NCBI GenBank assembly: GCA_963710865.1
Contig: CAVQBR010000002.1
Span: 62,001 to 126,000, forward strand
Direction: 5' to 3'
DNA length: 64,000 nt
Origin: PRDV01 sp963710865
GTDB taxonomy: Bacteria > Babelota > Babeliae > Babelales > Babelaceae
A program made the position numbers and the translations under genes. Below the pieces are notes generated by a model. The model did no database searches, was not told where the DNA came from, and worked only from the letters and a program-made list of their open reading frames with translations. Shown here piece after piece: positions 41,982 through 51,487 of this stretch; the stretch's first letter is position 1, and each line of letters begins with the position of its first letter.

Positions 41982-43496
41982 ATGAAATTTTCAGTTATTC
42001 TCATCTTAATCTCAATCTTCAGCCCTTTTCTTTTGGGCATGGTAAAAGAAGAAACCGTCGCCACTCCGCTCCAAACTGTGCTAAGATTTGCAGCCCAAAG
42101 AGATGTAGAAATTAAACCCGGTAAAACCACCTACCTTAAATGCCTGCCAACCGAAATTAAAGATGTAATTAAAAAAAGCATTATAGACGCAAATTCTGAT
42201 AGATTCATGTTAGCCCACCCTCCAACAAGTAGGCTTATTGGGACGGGTGTAAATCTAGTAACATCAACGCCCGATTGTCAAATAGTTTTTATGGCCTACG
42301 ATGATAAAATCACAATTTACGATGTCAGAACTTCAAATCGCGCAGACTATCCGATCAGCAACTCTTTTAGATGCGCCGCCATCTGCGCAAATGGCGAATG
42401 GCTAATCACTGGATCAGAAAGTATCCTCAAGCCTACCGGCAATACGAGCACAGCTACACTTTGGGATCTTCGCCTATTCTTAAGGCAGCCGAGGGGGACA
42501 TCAGCTGCAGATCTTGTAAAGAGTATTTCTCGGCATGAACTTGAAAATCATAAAAGCATAGCAACTGTTGCAATTTCATCTAATGGAAAACGTGTAATAA
42601 CCTGCTCAATTGATGGCACATCCCTCGTTTGGGATTTAAGTAACCCCGAAAAGCCGATTCCCTATAATCTCCCGAAGCATATGGCCTTCGAAAGGTTACA
42701 AACACTTAACGATGTAGAAGTGTATCCTCCTTACAAGGATAACAATGATGCGCGCCTCAAGCACCCCCCTGTCCTTAAAGTTACTCTATCCCAAGACAAT
42801 ACCACGCTCCTATTGGGTTATATAGATGGAACATTGAAGATCTGTACTATTACAGATCTCGATCATATTAGAGAAACTGAACTTGTCGGTCATCCTATTG
42901 GACAATTTATGGAACTAGCTCTCTCAACAGATTGCCACTATGCATTCAGTGTGGTTTTGCCATTACCATTCTGTCCAGAAATAAAGCCACACAAAATAAT
43001 TTGGGATCTCCGATCTCTTGATGAGATTAAGGCATATAGATTCAGCAATCAACACGACTTTAACCAATCACCACATTTAATCAGCGATATATGTAACTTA
43101 GAATCAGTTCCCCAGTTGTCAGTATTCGACAACATTTGCTTGCGCTCTCCAAGTAGGAGATGGGCAATAGATCATAATTCACTACTTATCGATCAGCTAA
43201 ATCGCCATACTTATCAACTAAAGCTAGACGCAAGAATATCTCGTAACGGCGATCCATCTGGATATAGTTGCATTGATGGTAAGCGGGCGATAATGGCTTG
43301 GCAGGGACAAGTATTTTTCTTGGATCTTTGCCCATCGGATTCTCTTTCTTTCAATGAAGTACTGCACCTCAACGGACAAAAAGTTGTTCCAGTGAGTCCA
43401 GTTAGAGAACTTGGAACGCATAATGAAACCTTACTACTTACCTCACTTAAGGAAGAAATGGCGGCTTACAAGAAGTCTCTGCGTCGTCAAACTTAG
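41982..43496 (+). CDS. secreted WD40-like protein, trio member 2
   Basis: 504 residues. The first 60 residues (signal peptide MKFSVILILISIFSPFLLGM, then VKEETVATPLQTVLRFAAQR) are nearly identical to member 3 and include one F-box-like box (YLKCLPTEIKDVIKKSIID). The propeller blades are more diverged, with VAISSNGKRVITCSIDGTSL-VWDLS still clear. AAAGGT precedes the ATG. A recent duplication of the 5' ends with divergence downstream is suggested. Confidence 0.72.
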   Translation: MKFSVILILISIFSPFLLGMVKEETVATPLQTVLRFAAQRDVEIKPGKTTYLKCLPTEIKDVIKKSIIDANSDRFMLAHPPTSRLIGTGVNLVTSTPDCQIVFMAYDDKITIYDVRTSNRADYPISNSFRCAAICANGEWLITGSESILKPTGNTSTATLWDLRLFLRQPRGTSAADLVKSISRHELENHKSIATVAISSNGKRVITCSIDGTSLVWDLSNPEKPIPYNLPKHMAFERLQTLNDVEVYPPYKDNNDARLKHPPVLKVTLSQDNTTLLLGYIDGTLKICTITDLDHIRETELVGHPIGQFMELALSTDCHYAFSVVLPLPFCPEIKPHKIIWDLRSLDEIKAYRFSNQHDFNQSPHLISDICNLESVPQLSVFDNICLRSPSRRWAIDHNSLLIDQLNRHTYQLKLDARISRNGDPSGYSCIDGKRAIMAWQGQVFFLDLCPSDSLSFNEVLHLNGQKVVPVSPVRELGTHNETLLLTSLKEEMAAYKKSLRRQT

Positions 43497-43689
43497 TGCG
43501 TAATTAGGAGCCACATAAGTAGCTCATCCCGAAAAGAAAACAGGCATAAGACTCCTCAAAATCTGGTTAACGAAGCACAGAAAAAGCAGAATGGCTATCA
43601 TAACAGCAGCATATTTGGCAAATAAAAATTTTACAACATACTATTAGTAAATAGATTTTAACCATATACGTACGAAAGAACTAGTCATC

Positions 43690-45330
43690 ATGAAATTTTC
43701 CATTATACTCCTTTTAACCTCAGCCTTCAGCCCTTTTCTTTTGGGCATGGTAAAAGAAGAAACCGTTGCCACTCCACTCCAAACTGTGCTAAGATTTGCA
43801 GCCCAAAGAGATGTAGAAATTAAACCCGGTGAAACAACCTACCTTACATGTCTACCAGACGAAATAAGAGAAATACTTAAGAAGAATATTATTGATGCTC
43901 ATTCCCATCACTTTAAACAGCTACATCCGCCAACATTTCAGCAGATTGGTTCTCAGGCACAGGTAATAACCGCAACGCCTAAGTGCGACAGAATTTTTAT
44001 GGGATACAATAAAGGCGCAACTCTCTTTGATCTCGCTACTGGAAGAACACGTCAGTTCCCTGCATTTACAAAAATGGTTTGCTGCGCTGCAATTTCATCA
44101 GATGGTAACTGGGTTTTAATGGGAACTCAAGAATATGATGAGAGTGCGCCCGGTCCTGCAATATTGTGGGATCTACGTAAACGCTCAGCATTGCCAGAAA
44201 ATGCAGCATCTGCAGATTGGTGGACAAGGCAAGTGCTCATGGGACATACAGGGGTACATATCCTAAAAATGTCTTCAGATGGCAAACGTGCGGTAACCTG
44301 CTCAGTTGATGGGACATCAAAAGTTTGGGATTTAAGCATTCCAGGCAACCCATTATGTTTTCCTCTGCCTGGGCATACAACGGTGTCGACGCTACTTAGG
44401 CTTGGACTCGATGGGCTTGGACTCGATTCTGATGGCTTATCATCAGTTTCTTCTCTTACCTTATCACCGGATGGTACAAAGCTCTTATTAGGTTATGAAG
44501 ATGGGGTAGTGAGATTTTGTGATCTTTCAAATCTTTCAGATATTAAAACAGATGAACTTGAAGGACATGTGGCCCTCCCAATAAAGAGCTCAGCACTTAC
44601 TACAAACGGCGACTTTGGCTTCACTGCTTCGAATCAATCGGCAATTCTTTGGGACCTGCGAACTCCTCATACGGGTTATCGAGTAAACGATCGAGCCCCA
44701 AAAGGGACTGGTCTGACAGGGCGGTTCCTGCCTATTGAATCGGTGACAACATTACCTATTGTCGGCGCATCATCATTAGTTAATACTTCCACGCAAACTA
44801 TTTTCTACAACTTAGAAACTCTTCCACGCGTGTCTCGTTTCAATAGTCACTATGGTGCACCAAATGCAAATTCGTGCTCGCTTACTGCTAATAATCGATG
44901 GGGAATATTCCTGAGCACTAATACTGGCGAAGTTTATCTTGTCGATCTACTTAATCGTCATTCCTATAAATTACAAGAAGGGATCGAGGAAGAAAGGATC
45001 GAGGACACAAATATCATTAAACGCCTTCGAGTTCAAAAGCATTGCGCAATTATCAGCTCTGACGGTAAACGTGCGGTAACATGTACCAATGAGGTATTGC
45101 TCTGGAATTTGTGTCCCTCAGAGAACCTCTCATTTGAAGAAATCCTCGTACTTGATGCCACTATTAATAACTCTCTAGAAAACCAAGTTTCACCAAGTCC
45201 AAGATCGGCTGAGGATTATCAGCAGGCCGCGGCTACTGAAGAAACGCTCGTTTCAGCATCTCTAAGCGATAGTGATGCTCGTGAATCAATAGCAGCGCTT
45301 CGCCAGTATATGTTGCGTCGCCACGAATAA
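43690..45330 (+). CDS. secreted WD40-like protein, trio member 3
   Basis: 546 residues, signal peptide MKFSIILLLTSAFSPFLLGM, then the shared VKEETVATPLQTVLRFAAQR block and the box YLTCLPDEIREILKKNII. Clear blades include LKMSSDGKRAVTCSVDGTSK-VWDLS and LTLSPDGTKLLLGYEDGVVR. It is closest to member 1 in the C-terminal half (NRWGIFLSTNTGEVYLVDLL) and to member 2 in the N-terminus, which suggests mosaic exchange in the cluster. Confidence 0.72.
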   Translation: MKFSIILLLTSAFSPFLLGMVKEETVATPLQTVLRFAAQRDVEIKPGETTYLTCLPDEIREILKKNIIDAHSHHFKQLHPPTFQQIGSQAQVITATPKCDRIFMGYNKGATLFDLATGRTRQFPAFTKMVCCAAISSDGNWVLMGTQEYDESAPGPAILWDLRKRSALPENAASADWWTRQVLMGHTGVHILKMSSDGKRAVTCSVDGTSKVWDLSIPGNPLCFPLPGHTTVSTLLRLGLDGLGLDSDGLSSVSSLTLSPDGTKLLLGYEDGVVRFCDLSNLSDIKTDELEGHVALPIKSSALTTNGDFGFTASNQSAILWDLRTPHTGYRVNDRAPKGTGLTGRFLPIESVTTLPIVGASSLVNTSTQTIFYNLETLPRVSRFNSHYGAPNANSCSLTANNRWGIFLSTNTGEVYLVDLLNRHSYKLQEGIEEERIEDTNIIKRLRVQKHCAIISSDGKRAVTCTNEVLLWNLCPSENLSFEEILVLDATINNSLENQVSPSPRSAEDYQQAAATEETLVSASLSDSDARESIAALRQYMLRRHE

Positions 45331-45335
45331 TAATG

Positions 45336-45361
45336 GTAGGCTCTAAGAGAGGAGAGCCTAC
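45336..45361 (+). promoter_or_regulatory. hairpin enclosing the ribosome site of the next gene
   Basis: GTAGGCTCT (45336-45344) pairs perfectly with AGAGCCTAC (45353-45361). The loop and right arm hold AGAGAGGAG, the Shine-Dalgarno of the gene whose ATG begins at 45362. The hairpin could gate translation; it may also end transcription of the WD40 trio. Confidence 0.55.
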
Positions 45362-46822
45362 ATGAAAAACCTAACGATTATCAGTCTTGAAGATCAGCTT
45401 TTGAAAACGATCGAACGAGCAGGGTTGCATGATTTACAAAGGACCTTAGCAGATGAGGTCCAAACTCCCTTGATGAAAGAAGTAGCCTGTAAGATACAAA
45501 AAGCCTGGTGCAAAGCACACAGCACCAGGCTAGTCGCTGAACCCATCAATACTCCATTTATCCTCAAGCATATTCTTCCTCTCATCAACAAAAATCATGC
45601 CTGGGATACTCTCTCCCCCAAAGACAAATTGGAGCGCTACGACGCTGCCATGAAAACGCTTCTGGAAACGAATCCCGAGGTGATAAAAGAGGCATTGATG
45701 CAGAACGCTGACGATCCAACAAAATCTTTTTTAAACTCACTACAGTCACTTACCGATCAATCATATTTGAACACTGTGTACGCACGCCATCCTGCTCAGA
45801 TGGAGCTATTCTTCACTCGAACTCAAAAGGGATTCACTCTAAATAAAGGTATTCTGAACGACCTCACTCGGGCTCATCTTACACTCGCCCCATTGGCTCT
45901 TCTTAAAGAGATAGCACACCATTACCATTCTGTTCAATTACATTTGTTACATCTCGACGATAGAACTCTTCACTGGTGGTTTCCCCACGCTATACCATCC
46001 AAGGTCATTGAGCAAGCTGCACGGCGTATGAGCACTCTCTACCCGCTCCGTAACTGGTTTAAAAGTCCTGGATTAGAAACACAACGATTTGTCAGCTGGT
46101 ATTTCCTGCCACTCAGGAGTAACAAATATTTCCCCAAGCAGGGAGGTACGTTCACCATTGAGCATCTTAATTCAGCAGAGGTACTGAACGAGGGGACAGT
46201 CTACTTTAGAGATGAAGAACTCTTAAAAAATACCGTACATGAGTTTTTTCATGGCATACGACTTGAAGATGGCATAGACCTAGCAACAAGTAGTATTTTA
46301 AAACAACGTTATGCTATCGAAAAGCCTGATGCTCTTATCTTGGCAGAAGCCTACGTCGAAGCCGCCACAACAATTATTCATACGATGCTTGTAGCAGCAG
46401 AGAGTTCGAAAGACTTTTTGAAAGAATGTGGAAGATTGTGGGCCCTTGAAAAGAGCTTCGCTTTCTACCAAAGTGCTAAAATGCTCGCCGTAAGTGGATT
46501 TGATTCTTTAGCCGAGTTCTTAGCTCCTGATAAAACAACAAAGCGCATCCGTGAAACAACTGCTGCTGCCGAATATTATATCCTTAAAACAGCTTTACTG
46601 TTTACCCCTGAAACTCTGCTCACCATTATGCATACCAATCCCCCTGATAAGCAGCAAAAGCTGCTAGCACTTCTCGATACCAATCTTCATAATCCTGTGT
46701 TTGCTCGCTTGATAGACACCCTTCTTTTACAGATACAGAAAGAACCTCACACAACAGAACTTTTTAAAACGGGGCGAGTCACTCTGAATGAGCCCTGCAC
46801 CGTGCTTGCAACCGCTCAATAA
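45362..46822 (+). CDS. putative zinc metallopeptidase (HEFFH motif)
   Basis: 486 residues, no signal peptide. TVHEFFHGIRLEDG supplies an HExxH zinc motif, and the downstream LILAEAYVEAATTIIH contains a candidate third ligand Glu. The preceding strand (LNEGTVYFRDEELLKN) has the edge-strand pattern of gluzincins. The layout reminds me of large-virus peptidases with HE..H and NEAYxE motifs, but I cannot confirm this. An IQ-like segment (IQKAWCKAHSTR) near residue 43 is imperfect. The last 44 nt overlap the convergent sufD gene. The surrounding WD40 genes are exported; this one appears cytosolic or leaderless. Confidence 0.5.
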   Translation: MKNLTIISLEDQLLKTIERAGLHDLQRTLADEVQTPLMKEVACKIQKAWCKAHSTRLVAEPINTPFILKHILPLINKNHAWDTLSPKDKLERYDAAMKTLLETNPEVIKEALMQNADDPTKSFLNSLQSLTDQSYLNTVYARHPAQMELFFTRTQKGFTLNKGILNDLTRAHLTLAPLALLKEIAHHYHSVQLHLLHLDDRTLHWWFPHAIPSKVIEQAARRMSTLYPLRNWFKSPGLETQRFVSWYFLPLRSNKYFPKQGGTFTIEHLNSAEVLNEGTVYFRDEELLKNTVHEFFHGIRLEDGIDLATSSILKQRYAIEKPDALILAEAYVEAATTIIHTMLVAAESSKDFLKECGRLWALEKSFAFYQSAKMLAVSGFDSLAEFLAPDKTTKRIRETTAAAEYYILKTALLFTPETLLTIMHTNPPDKQQKLLALLDTNLHNPVFARLIDTLLLQIQKEPHTTELFKTGRVTLNEPCTVLATAQ

Positions 46823-47933
46823 CAGGGGAAGAAACAGTATAGAACCCTTCAATTAACAGGTTTTGAGCGGCTTGCTCATCAAAACCGCGTGTAAGTAGAT
46901 AACGTAACTCATCAATATTACAGCGCCCTGCAGCACTCCCATGCTTACACTGCACTTCATGAGTTGCAACTTCAAGAGAAGGAATCGCGCAGGTCCGTGC
47001 TCGCTCTCCTAAAATTAGAGCTTTTTGTTGTTGGTCAGCGCAAGACTGTGGTGCCTGCTCTTCGATCTGTATCGTACCGCGATAAAATGACTGCGCTGCA
47101 CCAAACAGCACGGTTTTTACCAGTACAGCACTCGAACTACCAGGGCCTGTATGGCGCTGAGTAGTCGTCAATGCAGCTTGCTCATTCCCTCCAAGAGCAC
47201 TATAAAAACTACTCTCGAGCTGCGCAGAGCGGCCAAGCTGATATTCTTTATGGGCCCAACTTTGCTTGCCACCAGAGAGAGCTGAAAGAACAGTTAGATA
47301 GGCATTATCTGCGCAGACCCACTGTTCATAGTCGAGAGAGTAAGCGTCAGAAGCAAGCTCTCTATCATGGACCAAGGTTACCTGTGCCCCCTTTGCGAGG
47401 CGTCCCATAAGCGCTTGCAATTGAATGCCTTGTATTCGCTGATGTGCTGAGAGAATAAGCTCTGCGCCCTCATCAACAAGACAGAAGAGCACGGGAGCTC
47501 CTGAGTCTGTCTGTAAGTTATCAAGGGTTGTTTCCAGTTTGATTCCCGGTGGAACATACAGGACACGCAGCTCAGTACAAAGGGCAATAAGAGTTTTTCC
47601 CAAGGGATGAAGTGATTCTACAGTAATCTGTTCAAGCAATGAGGGTCTGAATGGCAGGGAATCAAGATCCGCACACCAGGCAGATCCAAACTGAGTCATG
47701 CCTTTTTTCCCTTGTATCCAGGAGAACTCAGACCAATCCATTGTTGGTGCCATAAACCGGGTGAGCTCCTTATCCAGAGGAGCAGAAACGGTGGTCAAGG
47801 CAGTAGCGCGTAACTCGTTAGCAGAGCTACCCCAAACGCCTAAGTGATGAAACCGTTTCAAAAGATCCTGAGGTATATTAACCAATTGATCCTTCCATTT
47901 CGGCTTCGATAAGCCTGTTAAGTTCAACGGCAT
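46779..47933 (-). CDS. sufD: SufD, Fe-S cluster scaffold subunit
   Basis: 384 residues from ATG 47933. The C-terminal beta-helix of the SufB/SufD family is clear (HKEYQLGRSAQLESSFYSAL, then CKHGSAAGRCNIDELRYLLT with the conserved HG-s-aG motif). It forms the SufBC2D scaffold. The start overlaps sufB by 56 nt; the alternative TTG 47885 has a better ribosome site (GGAAGGA) and would overlap by only 8 nt. Gene order is sufC-sufB-sufD. Confidence 0.9.
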   Translation of the reverse strand: MPLNLTGLSKPKWKDQLVNIPQDLLKRFHHLGVWGSSANELRATALTTVSAPLDKELTRFMAPTMDWSEFSWIQGKKGMTQFGSAWCADLDSLPFRPSLLEQITVESLHPLGKTLIALCTELRVLYVPPGIKLETTLDNLQTDSGAPVLFCLVDEGAELILSAHQRIQGIQLQALMGRLAKGAQVTLVHDRELASDAYSLDYEQWVCADNAYLTVLSALSGGKQSWAHKEYQLGRSAQLESSFYSALGGNEQAALTTTQRHTGPGSSSAVLVKTVLFGAAQSFYRGTIQIEEQAPQSCADQQQKALILGERARTCAIPSLEVATHEVQCKHGSAAGRCNIDELRYLLTRGFDEQAAQNLLIEGFYTVSSPVIERLQARCRAHSE

Positions 47934-49236
47934 ATTCAAGGGGTAAGGTTTTAATGAAGGGTTCTATGAACCCATTAACGATCATTGCGCTCGCTGCAGC
48001 TTTTGTGATACCACGAGAACTTAAATAGAGCAGCTGGTCATCTTGCACTTTGGCAACGGAAGCTTCATGGCCAACATCAACATTCGATTCTTGTATAAGC
48101 ATAGTGGGATACGTATCAGTCTTCGACTCTGCATCGAGCAAGAGTGCATCACACTGGACCTTTGAGCGTACGTGGTGCGCCCCTTTCACCACCTTAAGGA
48201 GTCCTCTATAGGTTGACCTGCCTCCCCCTTTACTAATCGATTTAGCAATAATAGTCGAACTCGTATGGGGAGCAAGATGGATAATCTTGCCACCAGAATC
48301 TTGATGTTGCCCGGTCGATGCGACGGCGATCGATAAGATATCCCCCCGAGCACCCTCCTCCTTTAAAATAATAGAAGGATACTTCATGGTTACCTTACTA
48401 CCAAAGTTTCCATCAACCCAAGACACCGAAGCATTGCGATAGGCCATTGCCCGTTTTGTTACCAAGTTGTACACCTGAGGAGCCCAATTTTGGATCGTGG
48501 TATATTTTACCTGAGATCCTCCATGAGCAAAAATTTCTACTACGGCGCTATGCAGTGAGGCTTGTGAATAGACAGGAGCACTGCAACCTTCTATATAATG
48601 TACCGATGATCCTTTCTCAGCTATAATCAGTGTCCGCTCAAATTGCCCCATACGGTCAGCATTAATTCGAAAATAAGCTTGTAGAGGAAGATCTATATGT
48701 ACATCTTGAGGAACATACACAAAGCTGCCGCCACTCCAGACTGCTGAATTAAGAGCTGCAAAGGGATTATCATGTGGAGGTATAAGCGTTGCAAAATACT
48801 TCTTAAACAGTTCAGGATGCTCTGCAAGGCCTGTATTCATATCGCAAAAGAGCACCCCTTGATCAACCCACTTTTGTTTTAAACTTTTATAGATGACTTC
48901 AGATTCATACTGAGCACCTACACCGGCAAGAAGGTTCTGCTCCGCTTGGGGTATACCAAGCTTTACGAAGGTATCTTTTATAGTTTCAGGAACATCATTC
49001 CAATCTCTTTTCTGACTTGCGAGCGGTTTAATATAATAATAAATATTGGAACTATCAAGCGCTGACAAATCGGGTCCCCAGGTAGGGCGAGGCATAGAAA
49101 AAAACAGCTCAAGTGCCGCCAGTCTAAAGTCGGTCATCCAAACGGGTTCACCTTTTTGCTGAGAAATCTGAATTACTATCTCTTTCGTCAGTCCCTTTTG
49201 GGTAGCGAAGCAATAGTCAGAGGCACCATTCATCAT
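47878..49236 (-). CDS. sufB: SufB, Fe-S cluster scaffold subunit
   Basis: 452 residues, close to the usual length. SufB motifs are FRINADRMGQFERTLIIAEK, SVHYIEGCSAPVYS, RNASVSWVDGNFGSKVTMKY, GGRSTYRGLLKVV and VGHEASVAKV. It builds the nascent cluster in the SufBC2D complex. GAGG lies before the ATG-ATG start, and the gene overlaps the end of sufC by 20 nt. Confidence 0.97.
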   Translation of the reverse strand: MMNGASDYCFATQKGLTKEIVIQISQQKGEPVWMTDFRLAALELFFSMPRPTWGPDLSALDSSNIYYYIKPLASQKRDWNDVPETIKDTFVKLGIPQAEQNLLAGVGAQYESEVIYKSLKQKWVDQGVLFCDMNTGLAEHPELFKKYFATLIPPHDNPFAALNSAVWSGGSFVYVPQDVHIDLPLQAYFRINADRMGQFERTLIIAEKGSSVHYIEGCSAPVYSQASLHSAVVEIFAHGGSQVKYTTIQNWAPQVYNLVTKRAMAYRNASVSWVDGNFGSKVTMKYPSIILKEEGARGDILSIAVASTGQHQDSGGKIIHLAPHTSSTIIAKSISKGGGRSTYRGLLKVVKGAHHVRSKVQCDALLLDAESKTDTYPTMLIQESNVDVGHEASVAKVQDDQLLYLSSRGITKAAASAMIVNGFIEPFIKTLPLEYAVELNRLIEAEMEGSIG

Positions 49237-49951
49237 AGCCTCGTTCTTCGATCATATGCGCAAGCTCCTTCCCTTGAGAAACGCGAATTTTCCCCCGAGC
49301 AAGGATATGTACCTGATCAGGCTCAAGAGCTTGAAGCATACGATTATAATGGGTGATAATAACCAATGTGAGCAGAGGATTTCTCTTTTTTTCTTCAAGT
49401 AACACTTGGGTAATCAGATTCAATGCATCAATATCGAGCCCAGAATCTATTTCGTCGAGGACTGCAAGCCGAGGCTTAAAGAGCAGAAGCTGAGCAATCT
49501 CAAATCGTTTCTTCTCACCACCACTAAAGCCCTCATTGAGGAACCGATACACAAAACTATGATCAAGATGAACTGCATCAAAAGCAGCATATACCCGATC
49601 TTTAAATGCAGCTACCGATACCTCTTCACCCGTAAGCATCCGATGAGCTTCTTTTAAAAAAGTAAATACCGGAACACCCGGAATACATGGTGTATGCTGA
49701 CTGGCAAGAAACAGACCTGAGCGTGCCCGTTTTTCTATTGGTACAGCAAGCAAATCTTCCCCATTAAATTGTACTGAGCCGCTGAGCACCTGATACTGGG
49801 GATATCCCATCAGCGTTGCTGCAAGAGTACTCTTACCTGAGCCGTTAGGACCCATAACGGCATGGATTGTTCCTGCCTCAAAAGCAAGAGATACATCCTT
49901 CAAAATTAGTGTCTCTTCTAAGCTTACGCATAGGTTAGAAATGTATAGCAT
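49217..49951 (-). CDS. sufC: SufC ATPase
   Basis: 244-residue ABC-type ATPase of the SUF system. Walker A GPNGSGKSTLAA, signature FSGGEKKRFEIAQL, Walker B LAVLDEIDSGLDIDAL and the H-loop TLVIITHYNRML are all intact. It powers conformational change in SufBC2D. AAGGGG precedes the ATG. It is first gene of the sufCBD operon. Confidence 0.97.
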   Translation of the reverse strand: MLYISNLCVSLEETLILKDVSLAFEAGTIHAVMGPNGSGKSTLAATLMGYPQYQVLSGSVQFNGEDLLAVPIEKRARSGLFLASQHTPCIPGVPVFTFLKEAHRMLTGEEVSVAAFKDRVYAAFDAVHLDHSFVYRFLNEGFSGGEKKRFEIAQLLLFKPRLAVLDEIDSGLDIDALNLITQVLLEEKKRNPLLTLVIITHYNRMLQALEPDQVHILARGKIRVSQGKELAHMIEERGYDEWCL

Positions 49952-50058
49952 AGCGCCCCTTGTAAGTATTTCTTCATCATACCATCTTGTTAAAAAGAGC
50001 GAAAGAACCTTTTCTTTTCACCCCCACCTAGAGTATACTCACATAAAAGGAGTACCCT

Positions 50059-50457
50059 ATGAAAAATATTACCTGTAGTGAACGTGAACCTGGCATCTAT
50101 GATGTCTCTGACGCAAATGACGAACGCCTCTTTTGTATAGGCCAGATTCTCATCAATGATCATCTACGAACTGCCGTGAAAAAAGCTCTCGATGAAACGC
50201 TCGACGTCGGCCTTGAACGGCACCATGACCTAGAAACTGAGGAGTTCAGTCTCAAGCTCAGTCCTTCAACCAAAACAGAGCTTTTCCTAACACTCACTGA
50301 GAAGGATGAGCCATACCGAGTCTATGAAACAGATATCGCTCTGGAGACACTTCTCGACCTCATTGAAGACTGGGAAGATGCTGTCGACGGTGAAGCTGAT
50401 ACGATTACCATCACGCGCCAGCAGGACGACTTTGAGCTCGTAGCTCAGTATACGTAG
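50059..50457 (+). CDS. small acidic protein, unknown function
   Basis: 132 residues, strongly acidic, no signal peptide, with AAAGGAG upstream. The text is well-formed protein (for example FSLKLSPSTKTELFLTLTEK, ALETLLDLIEDWEDAVDGEA), but I recognise no family. Its 3' end overlaps the convergent thioredoxin reductase gene by 47 nt. Confidence 0.6.
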   Translation: MKNITCSEREPGIYDVSDANDERLFCIGQILINDHLRTAVKKALDETLDVGLERHHDLETEEFSLKLSPSTKTELFLTLTEKDEPYRVYETDIALETLLDLIEDWEDAVDGEADTITITRQQDDFELVAQYT

Positions 50458-51487
50458 CAATAACATCATCGGTAAGGCCAATGCCTGTCTTGAGCTTACT
50501 AACAGCCTCAATCGCAGCTTGGCATCCATGCCCTGCAGCTACGATCGCTTGCCTATACTCTGCATCCTCAACATCGCCAGCCGCATACACTAATGGTACT
50601 GATGTCGCTTGAGTCCGCCCCTCAAGGGCTATATATCCTTCATGCGTTAATGCAAGCTGATCTTTAAAGAGCTCGGTATTTGGAGTGTGACCAATAGCTA
50701 GAAATAATCCATCTGCTTGTACATCTTTTGTTTTACCCGTTTGCGTATCGTAGATGGTAAGGCCGGTTACCGATTGACCATCACCGCGAATCAGTTTAAC
50801 CTCTTTGTTAAACTGCACTCGAATGGTAGGATAGCCCTGCAGTTTATCTTGCATTCTATGAACGGCTCTCATGCGATCTTTTCTCACAAGGATAGTAACC
50901 GAAGATGCATAAGCCGATAATTGAATTGCTTCCTCAATGGCAGCATCTCCTCCACCTACAACATAGACGTTCTTCTTCTTAAAAAACTGACAATCGCAGA
51001 GAGCGCAAGAACTTACTCCTCCACCCCAATAGGTATCTTCTCCTGGAACACCTAACAAGCGAGGTGTAGCACCCGTTGCTATAATAAGACAAAGCGGATG
51101 TACCTCAGCACCACTTGCTAAACGAACGACAAACGGCCAGGTTGTAAGATCTACTTCGGTTACTATATCTTCCTGCATTTCTACGCCAAGCTCTATCGCT
51201 TGCTCATGCATTGTTTCAGGAATAGTACTTCCTTGTGCATTCTTTACGCCAGGATAGTTTTCAACGGCGGTCGTTTTCGTTAATTGGCCGCCCCATAAGG
51301 GACCCGCTATAATGCGCGTAGGAATTCCTGCTAATCGAGTATAGATACCCGCGGAATATCCAGCAGGTCCTGAACCTATTATCAACATGGGAACAATAAG
51401 CGGATCATCTTCTATTCGTTTCTTTAGATCTTTCGTATAGATCACCGTGCTAACCGTTAACAGTGCACAAAGTATTACTTTATTCAT
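50411..51487 (-). CDS. trxB: thioredoxin reductase with N-terminal signal or anchor
   Basis: 358 residues from ATG 51487 (GAAGGC upstream). FAD site is MLIIGSGPAGYSAGIY, the redox pair is SSCALCDC (CxxC), the NADPH site is VYVVGGGDAAIEEA, and the C-terminal FAD motif is VYAAGDVEDAEYRQ. It reduces thioredoxin. It carries about 30 extra N-terminal residues with a hydrophobic core (MNKVILCALLTVSTVIYTKD), which suggests membrane anchoring or export. The CALC in place of the common CATC, and the following DC, are mild deviations. It overlaps the end of the upstream membrane protein gene by 8 nt. Confidence 0.9.
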   Translation of the reverse strand: MNKVILCALLTVSTVIYTKDLKKRIEDDPLIVPMLIIGSGPAGYSAGIYTRLAGIPTRIIAGPLWGGQLTKTTAVENYPGVKNAQGSTIPETMHEQAIELGVEMQEDIVTEVDLTTWPFVVRLASGAEVHPLCLIIATGATPRLLGVPGEDTYWGGGVSSCALCDCQFFKKKNVYVVGGGDAAIEEAIQLSAYASSVTILVRKDRMRAVHRMQDKLQGYPTIRVQFNKEVKLIRGDGQSVTGLTIYDTQTGKTKDVQADGLFLAIGHTPNTELFKDQLALTHEGYIALEGRTQATSVPLVYAAGDVEDAEYRQAIVAAGHGCQAAIEAVSKLKTGIGLTDDVIATYTELRAQSRPAGA

